Shown here piece after piece: positions 42,080 to 54,398 of a stretch of 64,000 nt of DNA. The notes under the pieces are model-generated. The model was given only the letters and a program-made list of their open reading frames with translations. It was not told where the DNA came from and searched no databases. The position numbers and the translations under genes are program-made. Source of the DNA: Collybia mongolica (Eukaryota > Basidiomycota > Agaricomycetes > Agaricales > Clitocybaceae); NCBI GenBank assembly GCA_013420905.1, contig JAAXNY010000001.1:1116001-1180000 (forward strand), written 5' to 3'. How positions within the stretch are numbered: the first letter of the stretch is position 1; every line of letters starts with the position of its first letter.

Positions 42080-43480
42080 TGTTAGTTCTAAACGGACGAC
42101 GATATTCTTCACGGGAAGGCGAAATTCTTCTGTTGTTAACCCTTCCTAACCCGACGTGAATCCTGAGGAGCTGCCTAGAAATAGTGTCCTTGGCAGTCTT
42201 GCTTTCTTCTTTGACCATTATTTCCCAATCCTTGACCGAGGAATCCTCAGAGGCTTTGAGTTCCAAGCCTTCCTTACACTTGCAACGCCCGAAATCGATG
42301 ATACAAAAACATGGGATGTCCTCAGAACGATTGTGAGGGGCCTCCGTCAAGCATGTCAAGGGTCCAGGTGAATGGGTACGTTTCCAGGGTAGAAGGAGTT
42401 TTGGATGTAACCAGCTGCATGAAGACGAAATAGCATCAAAAGCATTCCTTTCTGATCACATTCGTGGCGGGTCGCACCTTTGCTCCTCCGTTGACGATCT
42501 GGTGTAGATGGGTTTTCCGCAATCTTCGATGATGATAATGGGTTATAGGCGCCGAAGATGCATGTTAATTCAACTCAGTGAGTTCGCCGGTCATGGGAAC
42601 TTAATATCCATAGAATTTGGGAACGATCGCCTTTACAGGCACGATACCATCTCCGTCGTACAGGGCTTCCTTGAGGTAGTGATACCCAGACTAGTCCTCG
42701 CTCAGGTGTTGGCTGAACAGATTATAGATTTGAGCCTCGTGTTTGAGCATATTTGAGTCTGCACTTCCGGGGGCGGATATTTTGGCTGCTACGGAGACAG
42801 GAAACGCGAATCCGGAAACTGGATCGTCGCAAGACGCTCGAGCGATTACCGTTGCCTAGGTTGCCTGTAAGAACCATTTCTGCAGTTCGAGAGGTAATGG
42901 GAACAGTATCTGGTTCTGATTTTCCGGATGAATCAGAGAACAGACCCAAGGCAGTACCAACCGAATAACCGTTAAAGTCCACACCCTGCTTCGGAAGAAC
43001 GCGCATATACCTCCTAGGGAAATTTGTTTCCACAAGGTTCGCCTTTTTATATGCGGAGAATTTTTCGTGGGTGTCATTCATTGTGGTAATATCTGGCAAT
43101 CGCTCCTTCGGAATTTGTTGCTGCAAATGATGCTCAATAACACCATCAGATACCACCATAGGCTGGACATATACTAAGGACAACACTATGCATAGGAAAG
43201 ACGGCACCACTCACCTGAACGTCGACTTCATCGCTTTTTGAGAAAAAGGCTTCAAGGGCTTCAACAGTACCATCCGCCTTGTTGTTAATGGTTTTGTCCT
43301 TGTTTGAGAGATACAGGCTGGGAGGCAACCAAGGATTCAAGCGGCGCGGATTGGGTTCTGGAGCCCTCAAACCTCCGTCATCTTGATTTGATGGCTTCCC
43401 TCGGAACGCCTCTATCAACCTCCTCGACCATCGACCATATAAATCGGTCGCATTGTGTGCCTATATGATGCCATCCGGCG
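42080..43480 (-). pseudogene. Protein-kinase-like pseudogene (basidiomycete type)
   Basis: On the minus strand, pieces of one protein can be followed through several frames. First comes an N-terminal region with RRLNPWLPPSLYLSNKD, EALEAFFSKSDEVDVQ, then EHHLQQQIPKERLPDITTMN and FNGYSVGTALGLFSDSSG. After a frame change near 42830 the kinase-like core appears: FPVSVAAKISAPGSADSNML, KHEAQIYNLFSQHLSED, a TAG at 42693-42691, GIVPVKAIVPKFYGYY, a TAA at 42603-42601, PIIIIEDCGKPI, then LFRLHAAGYIQNSFYPGNVP, and in another frame PCFCIIDFGRCKCKE. The order (Lys in VAAKIS, EA.IYN, VPKFYGYY, LEDCGxPI, LHxAGxxQ, IIDFGR) is that of the fungal kinase-like family common in Agaricomycetes. With two stops and at least two frame changes it cannot be functional. 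Boundaries are approximate. Confidence 0.7.
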
Positions 43481-43985
43481 GTTGCTTTCCCCGGGGGCGA
43501 GGAATTTCATGTTAGGATAGGCGTCCTCTGTGACATCCAAGTTCTTGCTCCAAATTTTTTCTGTTCGTAGCATGCCCAAGCTCCAGTACTCCGAGTGACT
43601 TAAGGCAGAAGTTGTTACCAGAACTGATGGTGGCCGCCGCGGTCAGATGTTAGACATAACAGGCAGGTCATTGATAGCGCGTGGTTCGTTGAAAACACAA
43701 CCAAAACACACACACTGGAAATCACAAAATAAATAGAGGGTGCGCGTGCCCCCGAAGTCATATCGTGCTCCTGTACTATTCATGGGCTTTTCGAAAATGG
43801 TTTTCCATTGTTTCTCGTACTATCAACTACTAGTCAGAAGCCTAAATATGTGGGCTCGACATGGGTTTACTCCCGTCTAAAGGTTATTACAAGCAATCGC
43901 ACAAAACACTGTGCCTATATGTATCTCGAATGCCATAAAATATACAAAGCCGCCACTGCCACACTAAATGAAATCTATCTTAAGT
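43481..43985. other. Intergenic
   Basis: Downstream region of the Cdk9-like gene; nothing recognised. Confidence 0.5.
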
Positions 43986-46900
43986 CTATCCATAATTGAG
44001 TCCACTACCCCCACCCTTCCCAGATGGCTCAGAACGTTTTGGCGATGGAGGTCCGGCGCGCGCAGGTGCTCCTTGAGGGCGAGGCGGGAGGCCCACAGGT
44101 CTGGGAGGACGAGATTCCCATCGGTCATTACGATCATTACGCAGTCCAGGGCCCGGGCGAGAGTACGGGTGTGGTGGCCCCCGTCCTCCGCCCTGGTACG
44201 GACCATTGCGGCCATATGATGGTGGCGGGTGGTGGGGTGGATGCATAGTATTAATTGGGGGACCATTGTATCCAGGTGGAGGAGGAAACATTCCAGGTGG
44301 CGGAATACGGAACGAAGGGCCTGGGTGGAACGCGTCGCGGTTCGGTGGGGGGCCGCGATTCTGATATCCTGGGCCTGGAAGCCCGCGTCCACCACCACCG
44401 TGCATATATTGATGTTGGTGTGGGGGTGGGTGCCCTCCACGCCCGTCCATCTGGGGTGCGATTGGAGGACCGCCAGGAGGGGGGTGTGGGTTTCTGTGGC
44501 CACGTTTGTCGAACTCATGCGAAGCTTCATAAGAAGGCAGTCTGCGGCACAAGCATGAATTATAGATGTCAAATCATGGTTCTGCAAAAGGGCATACGTT
44601 TTGGGATCGGCAGGCAGGGGATCAGTCCAGAAATATTCGTGGTCTAAGGCCTGCGCTGCCGTAATGCGCTCCCTTGGGTTGCATGTCAGCAACTTGTCCA
44701 GCAAATCGCATGTTTCGGGGCCAACGCTAATATGACGAGTGAATTTGCACAGCGTCCGGATCGGTCAGCAATCGTGCCATAAAAGCGAATGCACGAGTCT
44801 ACCAACCTTTCATAGGTCTGCTTCAACTTCCTGGAATGGTTGGTATTGAACCTTATGACGCCTTCACAGCCGGGCAACGCATCATAATTGGGCCAGGTAT
44901 GCTGATTAGGTGTCCCACATAGCTGCCAAATCTTCTCGAGCTGGTCCAAGTCTGAGTTGCCCGGCAAGATTGGCCTGCGTGAGAACATTTCGCCCAGAAC
45001 ACACCTGCAAGTTTCCAAAGGTATTAGACCGCGCCCAATGAACGCAAGGAGAAAAGAGCAAACCCAATTCCCCATAGATCAACCTCCCCACCGTATTGCC
45101 GCGCACCCAATAATAATTCTGGGGGCCGGTACCATCTTGTGACCACGCAGTTGGTGTATTTCCGCTCCTTTCCGCGCGAATCGTTCCCCCCTCGTGTGAT
45201 ATTAGCGTCAAAAGCACGCGCAAGACCAAAATCGGCAATTTTCAGAGAACCGGAGTTGGAGATAAGCAAGTTGGCAGCCTTCATGTCCCGATGTAATATG
45301 TGATTCTGGTACAGTGCATTAGGCAACATTGAAAGTAGACTCGATGGAGACATACCCTATGCATGTACTCTGTTCCTTCCAGTAATTGCTTCATATATAA
45401 TTTGATATGGCTTGGTTGTAATTTGACACGCTCGTTTTCTAAAAGGCCTGCAAGATCGTGATCCATGTATGGAAAGACCATATACACTGAAAGGGGGTCC
45501 TTTGAGCTACCTATGCCACCGAACAATGGTTAAATTAAGAACCAAAAAATGAAAATAGGGATATTCACTTCGGACCACAAACATATCCAAAATCTCCACT
45601 ATGCATGGATTCTCGAGTGCCTTGAGAATTTTGATCTCCCGCAGAGCTGTGACAGGCATACCCTCCTTTTCATTGTGCATCAGGATGCGCTTCAATGCAA
45701 CAAGTCTACTAGTCCCTTTGTGAATAGCTTTGTGGACCTCACTGGTAAAATTAGATGAGTAAATGGCATGGATGCCTCACGATACATTATACACTCACCC
45801 GAACGTCCCTTCACCTAATTTCGTCGTAATTTCATAATCTGTCTGCAACCCACAGCCCTCAAATCCATGTCCATACGCCTCTACTTCCTCCTTCGCCGTC
45901 CGTTTAATGGGCTCGCGTCTCCTAACAGGCCTTGGTTTTTGTACTTCTGTTTCTTTTTGTGCCTCTTTCTTCTCGGGAGGAGGGGCTTCAGGTTCTTTCA
46001 CCTTGGGTAGAGGCATAGAGAGTGGTGAATGTGCATCCAGTGGCGCTGCAGGACGCTTCATCGGAATACTGACCAGGGCATGCTTCGTGGGTAGGGTTTG
46101 GTCTTTCAACAAGCGAGCATCGGGTGGGGGCGGGGGAGGCGGGCTAGAAGAAGGAGGGGGTGGTGTTCTATCGAGTTTGTTCGGTTGAGGACGTGTCGGG
46201 CCTTTTCGTGATGGAGGCGGGATGGGAGGCGGGGGCAAGGGAGGAGTGATGGGACCGGTGCGCATTGGTGGGCCAGGCGATGACGGCCTGTAGCTGTCTA
46301 GTCGGCGATTATGGTCGTAATCTCGGTCGTAATCCTGTGCTCGGTCATCCCGTCTTCCACCCCTTCTGTCCCCCTCATCCCGGCGAGTCCATTCACGATC
46401 ATCTCCACCTCTTCGATGGCTGCCATTGGGTTGATATGGCGCACGCTCAGGACGGTAGTAGCGATCCGAGCCGTCCGGAATGAGCCTGTCTAACGGGCGT
46501 CGGTCGTCATCATCATCCCGATACCTTCTTATATCCCTGTCCCTATCCCAAGCACCGTCGCGGTCCCTTTCACGGTCGCGAATCCTATCGACACCATAGT
46601 CTCTCCTAGGCGGACTGAAGTTAGCCTCTGGAGACCTGGGTGCAGGTAGCCTGTGCTTTTCACGATGGTGAGATGAAGGAGGCGAGACTGGAGAGCGAGA
46701 CGTTGAATACGGAGAGGGCGACCGGCGGTCCCTATCACGGCGGTCCCTGTTGGGATAGTCTCTCCATGACGCATGGCTCCTCGACGACATACCCTCCCCC
46801 CTAGTATACCCAGGCTCCCAGTGATCAGCTCCTTGTGGCTTGGGACCCCGCCCTCCCTTCCTTTTGTGGTCACCATCCCGGAAACGTCTCTCGTCTTCCA

Positions 46901-47189
46901 CAGACCTCTCATACACCGCCACTGCAGGCTCGTTTGGGTCAAGTGAAGTCGAACTCGACCCATTTCTTCCTGCGTCCTTCCGTTTGAATGGAAAAGGTAC
47001 TTTAGATTTTGAGAATGTTACTGGCTTTGGAGGCAGGGACGCAGGTAGAGATAAGGTTGTAGGCCCAGGGGTTGTGGTGGTGATATCGTCAAGTTCACCT
47101 TCCTCCGGTGAAGACGTTGCAAGTCGTTTTAAGGATCGTTCTCCTGAAGGGGACCTTGAGGCATGTCTTTTTGCGCCCCCAGGTGCCAT
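43986..47189 (-). CDS. Cdk9/Bur1-type cyclin-dependent kinase
   Basis: Seven exons on the minus strand: 47189-45799, 45741-45569, 45510-45356, 45305-45064, 45004-44807, 44726-44598, 44541-43986, 947 codons. The first 450 residues are disordered, with Arg/Asp runs ([16 protein letters not shown]) and polyproline. The kinase domain follows: [13 protein letters not shown] (Gly loop), VALKRIL, the [11 protein letters not shown] helix (PITALRE-like, as in Cdk9), [24 protein letters not shown] and the T-loop [20 protein letters not shown]. After the domain, [20 protein letters not shown] is a Cdk9/Bur1 hallmark, then a 190-residue Gly/Pro-rich tail. Cdk9/Bur1 with its cyclin phosphorylates the RNA polymerase II C-terminal domain and Spt5 to release elongation. 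The in-frame codon TTG at 47222 precedes the ATG chosen here. Divergent from the Nudix gene. Confidence 0.93.
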
Positions 47190-47738
47190 TTCCTGGCTGC
47201 TGTGCAAGGAAAGCTTGGTCAAGGTCGTAGCGCGGAACGAGAAATATGCAACTTACGTAAGGAGTGACCTCTCTTTTACTCTCGAAGTCAGGTAAGCCCT
47301 TACAGCTTAACTCGGACAATCATCAACGCTCTTTGCGAAGTTGGTGCTAGTGGTTCGAAGTGGGTCTGATATTTTGGCAAAAAAGCCGAGGTGGGAGTGC
47401 AAATGACATAAGTTTTCTCAGCCACCCGGCTCATGTGCAGGTTCGCAGAAACCCTGGGCAAACTTTTCCTTCTGAAATTCTAGATTGAGCATCATAATTC
47501 CCTAGGGACGTTAACGTTGAACTTTTCGAATACCCCTGAATCCCACTCATGGGGTGCAATGGTAGTGTTGTAGAGACACCGTCACGGCAGATGTTCAAAG
47601 TCGGCACGTGACTGAAACACCAAGATTTAGGCAGGATATAACAGAACCAAATACTGATCTCGACTTTCTGACAGTTTCTGACGCGTCCGAGAGACCGACT
47701 CGGAGTCCAGCTCTCCATCGTGTACATTACCTACCATC
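47190..47738. promoter_or_regulatory. Divergent promoter, Cdk9-like / Nudix genes
   Basis: 549 bp between divergent start codons. I see no specific site to name. Confidence 0.45.
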
Positions 47739-48600
47739 ATGAGTGAAAGGCACACCTACGTCTCAGACTTGCCTCCCGGAATTGAAGGAGAGTTACATTT
47801 TTATGTAAGTGGCGGTGAAGATGTGGAATGGATGCCCCTGGAAGTAAAGAAATACTACACAAACGCGTTTATTGTTCAGGAAGGAAAGGTTCATGTTCTC
47901 TTACTTTCAGATTTCTACGCGTCTAACTCCTATTCTATAACAAGGTTTTGCTCGGATATAAGAAAAGAGGCTTTGGGAGACACAAGTACGCGACTCAATC
48001 GCCTAATCAGCTACACCTTGATCCAACAAGTTCCCAGGTACAATGGTTTTGGTACGTGAAATCTTCTGTTACCGATACATTATGCTAGAGCCGATCTTCA
48101 GGTGGGAAGGTCGAAGAAGGAGAGACATGCGTACAAGCTGCTTTACGTGAACTCAAGGTTTATAACCTCTATGAGTCTACTTCACGAAGTCACACTGACA
48201 ACGCGACGATTACCCAGGAGGAAGCTGGAATAACAGCACCCCTAGAACACGCTGGAAGCCTCCTTTTCCTCACTGAAGGCATTGAAAAAGCTTTCCAAAT
48301 CGAAATTTACCGCGCGACAGAGTATTCGGGCACCATCAGCGAGTGAGTAGTCTCTGTCCAACCATTCATCCGAACTCATAATATTTCACAAGGACCGAAG
48401 AGATGCGCCCGGAATGGTTCTCACTTGGTCCAACTGACAAAGATGACACTCGAGAAGTGCCATTTGACAAGATGTGGGACACTGACCGGCATTGGCTGCC
48501 ACTCCTTGTTTCTGACCAGAAATTTGTGGGAAGGGCGGATTTCAAATGCTCAGGAGAAATCTTCACACCTCACAAATGGTGGTATGGGGTGCCAGCATAG
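47739..48600 (+). CDS. Nudix hydrolase, MTH1/NUDT1 type
   Basis: Six exons, 47739-47894, 47945-47985, 48038-48051, 48102-48157, 48218-48342, 48393-48600, 199 codons. Exon 3 is only 14 bp. Spliced, the protein reads YYTNAFIVQEGKVHVLLGYK, KRGFGRHKYNGFGGKVEEGE, and the Nudix box GGKVEEGETCVQAALRELKE ending EAGI, which fits GX5EX7REUXEEXGU exactly. The preceding KKRGFGxxKYNGFGGK and the later WFSL(G)xxD are typical of MTH1/NUDT1, which removes 8-oxo-dGTP and 2-hydroxy-dATP from nucleotide pools. About 60 residues precede the usual start of the domain. Cytosolic or mitochondrial; no clear targeting peptide. Confidence 0.92.
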
Positions 48601-48818
48601 CGTACCGACAACCGTCATATTGGCAGCTAGTCGAACATAAACATGTCACGAGCTATGCTTCCAGTCATTTTGAAAGTCTTGGGTTAAACTTGCTTCTGTT
48701 TTCAGACGAAATAATGTGTGCTCTGACTGCTGCGTGTGATAAGAACACACCCGTCTAGGTTTCATGAAAGGACGACCTGACTAACCCTTGCACAAACAAT
48801 CATTATTCTACTGGATAG

Positions 48819-50332
48819 TTACTTAGCTAGCGCGCCCTCCAAAAGATCCAACGCAATGGAAGCTGAACCCCAAGAAGATTGGAATCCGTATCCAGCATGG
48901 CTGGAGATACATATCAGTCCCGACTGCATAAGTGTGGGGGATGTTGGAAAAACTCACCCATAATTATGCACGATGGGTAATTCTCTTTCGCTATTCTTGG
49001 GCTTAGCCCACTCTACTTCCAACCTAATTCCCCCGTGTCTTGCAGGTCTGAGACCCGTACCTTCTTCAATCATTATCGAGTAAAGATCGTCGACCGTGGG
49101 CTTGCGTGTTGCCCGAATTTCAGGTGGTGCCAATTCGGGAGCCATAGCCAAAATACGCTCGAGAATATCGCGTGTCGTCTCTGCTCGAGGGACAGGATAC
49201 CTTCCAATCAATGAATTCAATATTCGCATACAAGATATGACCTTTGACTTACCAGTCATCAACGCCCTTCGTCCCACCTACTATCACCTAGAAGGAATAT
49301 AGATATCAATAGGGACCCATAGGAAAATAGAAATACTCACATCCCCCCGCCTTCGAGGAATGACGTAAGTCCATATCTGCTTTGCATCCTCACTCATCGT
49401 CCGTCCAAAGCGTACCCATGGCGCCCTCAGTAACACGGTCTGTCCCCGGATAGGATACATGTTCTTGTCTTCGACGCCACCCAGCGTTCGTGCGCCTAAC
49501 CCTACACACACAACCACCGCGTCGGGGGGTCTTGGTCCTCTCCGCCCTCCAGCGAAGGGAAACGCCCCACCTTCAACAACTTGATTGATGTGTTGAACCG
49601 TCCCACGGATGATAGAGCCACCAGCGGCAAGGAGACGACCCAGAAGGTAGTTCAGGTATACAGGTGTGTCGATGGTGATAGTACTGAACGATATGCCGTG
49701 TACCACTTTATCCAGAATCAGGGAATCGCGTGGTAGTATTTTGTACTGTTGGCAAATAATCTATAAGGAGGACATCCAGAAAAATCCGAGAGCTCCTTAC
49801 ATCAGGCATGACGTCTAGAGGATCAGGTTGCGCTCGTTCCTGGCAAAACAGCTCTTCTTCGGTTATCCTCAGGAAGCATCCCTCCGCAGGACCGCCTGGA
49901 GCAGACATTTCCCACATTTTCTTGAATGTCTCTCGATCCATCTCTGGGGCCGATTCAGCCGTTTGTCACCTATCACAGCCCAACTACCCGAAATTACTAA
50001 CTTTGTTGCCTCACGTCGTCGCCCGCTAAGCTCACATGATGGGCACCCTATGATGTGATACCTTTAAAGTCATGGTATATCTCGTTACTGAACACATTTA
50101 CTTACCGCCCAATGGCTGGTGTATTTAATCGATTTGGGGTCACTCGGGAGAATCTCAGCGATGATAGTGACATGATACCCTCCTCTTTCCTGAATCTTCA
50201 GTGCGGTTGTGAGGCCGACAACACCTGCGGTGGTGGGTCCGATCGTAATATTATCGGCATGATCGCGGATTTGATCGACGTACCAGCACCGAGGACGATA
50301 ATCTCTTTAAGTTGTTCAGCGGGGCTCGCCAT
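48819..50332 (-). CDS. D-amino-acid oxidase, copy 1
   Basis: Eight exons on the minus strand: 50332-50284, 50224-50106, 50047-50002, 49943-49801, 49745-49341, 49287-49253, 49200-48958, 48900-48819, 373 codons. FAD-dependent oxidase that turns D-amino acids into keto acids, ammonia and H2O2. The dinucleotide site is IIVLGAGVVGLTTALKIQE at the N-terminus. Further family blocks are SIKYTSHWAGAHHV, PDAVVVCVGLGARTLGGVED, YPIRGQTVLLRAPWV and WTYVIPRRRGDVVIVGGT. The signature IVHNYGHAGYGFQSSWGSAS lies near the C-terminus. The C-terminus ends ALAK, without a classic SKL peroxisomal signal. The tandem paralogue at 51020-52551 has nearly identical exon sizes. Confidence 0.93.
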
Positions 50333-51019
50333 AGACAAAATAGTAGATCGGGGATGTAAGTCGTAGGGGTTAGGATTATGCCTTGAGAAATAGTTAAATA
50401 TACAATCCTTCGGACTTCCTGGTCATACAATCCCCGGCATTCCCCACAAGCGAATAATCCATATTTGATCACAGATGCTTCCCTGTCTGCGCACGCGGAT
50501 AAAACCTCACCATCTGCCCTGGTCAGCTGAGGAATAGTTCTGGGGCGCCGACAGCTCCCTTCAGTTCCATTTTATTCCCGACAAATATCTTGAGGGCAGA
50601 AGATTGGGGTGGTCATATGCCACACGGAATCACGGATCACCGCTCATGATGATGATAATAATAATCAGAAGACGATATGTTCTTGTGTGAAGGAACTATG
50701 ATATCCGACCCCATAGTGCCAAGGTTGCTCGATAAAGGCCAGTCTTCGCTGAGGTACAGTAGATATAGTAAATATTTCGTACTGTTACGGGGCTGGGGCT
50801 GGCTGGGGTGGTACCTTTCACCTTGGCATTGACCGTCAGGCGGCGATCAAAGCTCGAGACAGGGGTATACTTGTAAGTACTCCACTTCACTTTGTAAATA
50901 AGTTTAAATTATAAATTTCTTGGGTTCCGCCCTCCTTTGTTCCTACCTCGACATCGGAATTGATTCCGACCTTATTTCCATTTTGACTCCACGGTATGAT
51001 GCCTGAATGAAAATGCAAA
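50333..51019. other. Intergenic between the oxidase copies
   Basis: Promoter of oxidase copy 1 and 3-prime flank of copy 2. No gene recognised. Confidence 0.5.
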
Positions 51020-52551
51020 TTATTGATGAGCTCCCGGAGTCGATCCGATAGCTTCCTCAAGAAGCCGAAGCGCTATGTCTGCCGAGCCCCAAGAAGACTG
51101 GAATCCATAGCCGCCATGCCTACGAAGTTGTTGAAGTCATTAGCATGGATCATCGCAGAGTTGCTGGTAAACTATACCCATAATTAAACACAACGGGGAC
51201 TTTGGCGTTTTTCCCTGCTTCAAACCACTTAGTCTCTAGACGGATGCCACCTTTCCTGGCAGGTCTCAGCCCGCAGCCTTCCTCAATGACGAGAGGGAGA
51301 ACGTCCTCCAGAGTGGGTTCTCGCTGATGGCGGACTTCTGGTGCCGCCAATTCTGGACAAATGGCGAATGCACGCTCCAAAATATCGCGGGTAGTTTCTG
51401 GGCGCGGGAGCGGGTACCTAGCCATTCCATCTGGGGATTTGATATGTGAACTTGAGTGCGTGGAGTGGCTTACCAGTCGTCTACACCCTTAGTACCGCCT
51501 ACAATAACCTAAATTTGGGACCATATGAGTCATGGCTAACCTGGGTGGTGCGAGAGAGATTTACGAACGTCACCACTTCGCCTTGGAATGATATATGTCC
51601 AGGTCCCATCCTTATCGACCATCGTTCTTCCGAATCTAACCCACGGTGCCTTGATCAGAACGGTTTGACCTCTTATCGGATATACAGTTTGGTCTTCGAC
51701 GCCGCCCAAGGTACGCGTCCCGAGTCCGGTGCAAACCACGATGGCATCTGGTGGCACGGCTTGCTTCCCTTGTGCTGTGAAGATACGCGTTCCACCTTCA
51801 ACTACCTCGCTGATGTGCTGGACAGAGCCCCGGAACATCGCGCCACCATTTGCGATGAATCGAGATGCGAGATATGAGAGGTATTTGGGGGTGTCAATAG
51901 TAACAGTGCTGAATGTCGAACCGTGTTCAACTCCAGGGGGGAGTGTCTCCTTAGCATGCTCTTTATACTGCGATATAACAGTTCATTAAAACGTTGCCGG
52001 TAATAATCGTGAACGAGCGTCTTACATCAGGCATGGCCTCCAACGGTGGTTTGAAGCACATGTCGCGATAGTACTCCGTCTGTGGGAGCCGGAGGAAACA
52101 CTTTTCTGCTTCCCCGCCGGGTTTCGAAAGCTCCCACATGACGTCGAACGTATCGAGATCCATCTCTATGATAGATAAGAGTAAGATTTGTGTAAGAATA
52201 TAATAAATTCCGCCTCACTTTGTTGCTTATCATCCTCAGTAACATTGAGAACATGGTGGGCACCCTGATACACAATTGATAAATTAATTCATGCTCTATT
52301 GCCCATAGATGTTACAAATCTTACCGCCCAATGACTGGTATACTTTATTGATTTAGGATCCGTTGGAAGGACATCCGCAATGATAGTGACCTGATAACCA
52401 CCATATTCTTGGATCCTCAATGCTGTCGTAAGACCAACAACCCCTACACAACGAAAATCGATCAGGGGTCTGAGGTACTGCGCCATTGAGCTCCCTTACC
52501 AGCGCCCAAAACGACGATTTTCTTGAATTCCTCCACGTTAGGGCTCGCCAT
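51020..52551 (-). CDS. D-amino-acid oxidase, copy 2
   Basis: Eight exons on the minus strand: 52551-52500, 52443-52325, 52264-52219, 52165-52026, 51967-51569, 51508-51474, 51417-51178, 51119-51020, 376 codons. Same reaction and blocks as copy 1: IVVLGAGVVGLTTALRIQEY, SIKYTSHWAGAHHVLNVTED, PDAIVVCTGLGTRTLGGVED, WTYIIPRRSGDVVIVGGT and VFNYGHGGYGFQSSWGSADI. Exon lengths (52, 119, 46, 140, 399, 35, 240, 100) parallel those of copy 1 (49, 119, 46, 143, 405, 35, 243, 82). The C-terminus is longer and ends GSTPGAHQ, again without SKL, so peroxisomal import, if any, would need another route. Substrate range may differ between copies; the sequence alone does not tell. Confidence 0.93.
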
Positions 52552-52863
52552 GATCGAATTAGAATTGTTGAATGAACTTAAATAACGCTGCACCAATGTA
52601 AGAATCGTGAACAATGATGGATGTTCCCGGAGATGGGACGGAACATGTATTTCCGGCCCGGACATTAAAATGTGGGGTATTTGGTGGGGTATTTCAATCA
52701 CGGCTAGAGTAAATAACGGCTTGACAGGACGTGCTAGCTGTACTTCTAGTGGGGATATACGATTCGGTATAATATTATGAATCCTTAAGGTAAGATAGGA
52801 AGGTGATCCAAGGATTTCTTTAGATAAGGCAATAACTGAAGTACCTCTAGTTATTTGTCAATT
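52552..52863. other. Short intergenic region
   Basis: 312 bp; oxidase copy 2 promoter and 3-prime flank of the desaturase gene. Confidence 0.5.
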
Positions 52864-54398
52864 CTACTCGCTCTTATCAGAGTCAGAGTCTGCCAGCTCT
52901 GCCTTGACTACTGCGTCCGAATACTTCGCACCAACCTGTTTTTTGCTCAGTCGCTTGGCGCGCGCAAACATACCCACTTCTTTATCGCGGATAAAGTTGA
53001 AAGTGACCATCGGCCAGGAAGGGTGTGACGGGATGGTATCGTAGAACTCCGGGGCCAGTGCCCGCAGCGCAGGAAGACGCGTCCAGGGAATTGAGGGGAA
53101 GTCATGGTGTTCGTTATGATATCCAACCTATATACGTCACGGTTTAATACAAGCCGTAAGGAAGTGATGGATTAAACTTACGTTATACGCTAAAACATTC
53201 AAGCATCCGTAATAACTGAAAGTTTCTTGTTCCATTCCATCCCACAAATAATGCTCAGCAATAAAGTGTCCGGCACAAGGATGTAAGCTTCCGGCGAAGA
53301 AGCTGCTGGCAATCAGGTATATCAGTGGTCTAGCGCCAAAGTTTTTTACAAGGGAGTAGTTGAAGACGAGTTGGACCGCAATGTTGAGGAAGTGCCATCG
53401 GGTCAGACGTTGGCTGCGAATGAATGTCGGCCGGAGGGCATAGAAAAGAATCTGGAACGTCCTACATCCCGAGGAAATCGACATTAGGAATGTTAAAGAT
53501 AGAAATGTAGGAAGGAACTTACGCGAAGAAGACCTTTCCAAGAACATTGTTGAGACAGAGAAGTTCTAAGCGTGAAGGAAGGTCAGTATCAATTCCATCC
53601 TGTCCAAGGAATTTGTGGTGCTCTATGTGGTATCCCTATCAACATTGTCAGTAGACACCCCAACCGAATAGTAAAGAAACAAGGATCACTTTAAAGGCCG
53701 CGGAGTACGGGATGCCAATCGGTAGGTTTGCGAATATTGCCAGTAATTTGTTCGGCGCGACCCCACGGAACGCAAGATTGTGCGTAATCTCGTGTATGGC
53801 TAGGAAAAGATTGTGGTTGGCGGTTCCTCCGATGGCATAGGCACAAAAGATGAAAAGTGGAGAGAGGGTGGAGTTGTGGCGGAGGGCGATGGCAACGGCC
53901 AATTGTATTGTCACAACGAGGACAACCACGTATTTAGTGAGGGGTTCATAGCCCATTAATTTGGTCACCTGTTTGCAATAAGCGCGTAAGCCTCGATTTG
54001 GGTAGGCACCCCAGGGTCCGCTGAAAGTTTAAAAAGCCTAAATTTGTGAGGCCAGTGGAGAATTTCGAAAGTTGAATGGTAAAGATATAACCATAATAAT
54101 TCTAAAAGGTTTCGTGGGGAAAAACATATAAATGAAATATACCTCAGGATGTGCCTTCATGATCGCCATCCGCCTCGTCCGGTGAGGTTCTTCTGTCATC
54201 AACCATAGAAAATCCGAAGGGTCTTGCGGGGGAGCAGGGTATATTTTGGTATTTGTGTCGCCATGAGGAAGGAATGTCCGCCGTGGTGACCGTTTGCCCT
54301 CCTGCAACGAATCTGCCCCTCCGAAAAGGCTAAAGTCTGTGGCCACTTCAGCATCATATTAAATGGCTTGGGGAACTGTTAGACTTACTGATAGACAT
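52864..54398 (-). CDS. Sphingolipid delta-4 desaturase (DES1-like)
   Basis: Six exons on the minus strand: 54398-54389, 54345-54143, 53968-53690, 53635-53523, 53461-53182, 53127-52864, 382 codons. The first exon encodes only MSI plus one base; the GT-AG join restores ATG GCC. Family blocks: DFLWLMTEEPHRTRRMAIMK, LMGYEPLTKYVVV, then the three histidine boxes HEITHN (about 126), GYHIEHHKFLGQDGIDTDLP (about 166) and GYHNEHHDFPSIPWTRLP (about 297), which ligate the di-iron centre. Several hydrophobic segments place it in the ER membrane. The reaction introduces the 4,5-trans double bond into the ceramide sphingoid base, needed for glucosylceramide synthesis in fungi. The acidic Ser/Asp end (DSDSDKSE) is unremarkable. 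Confidence 0.95.
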
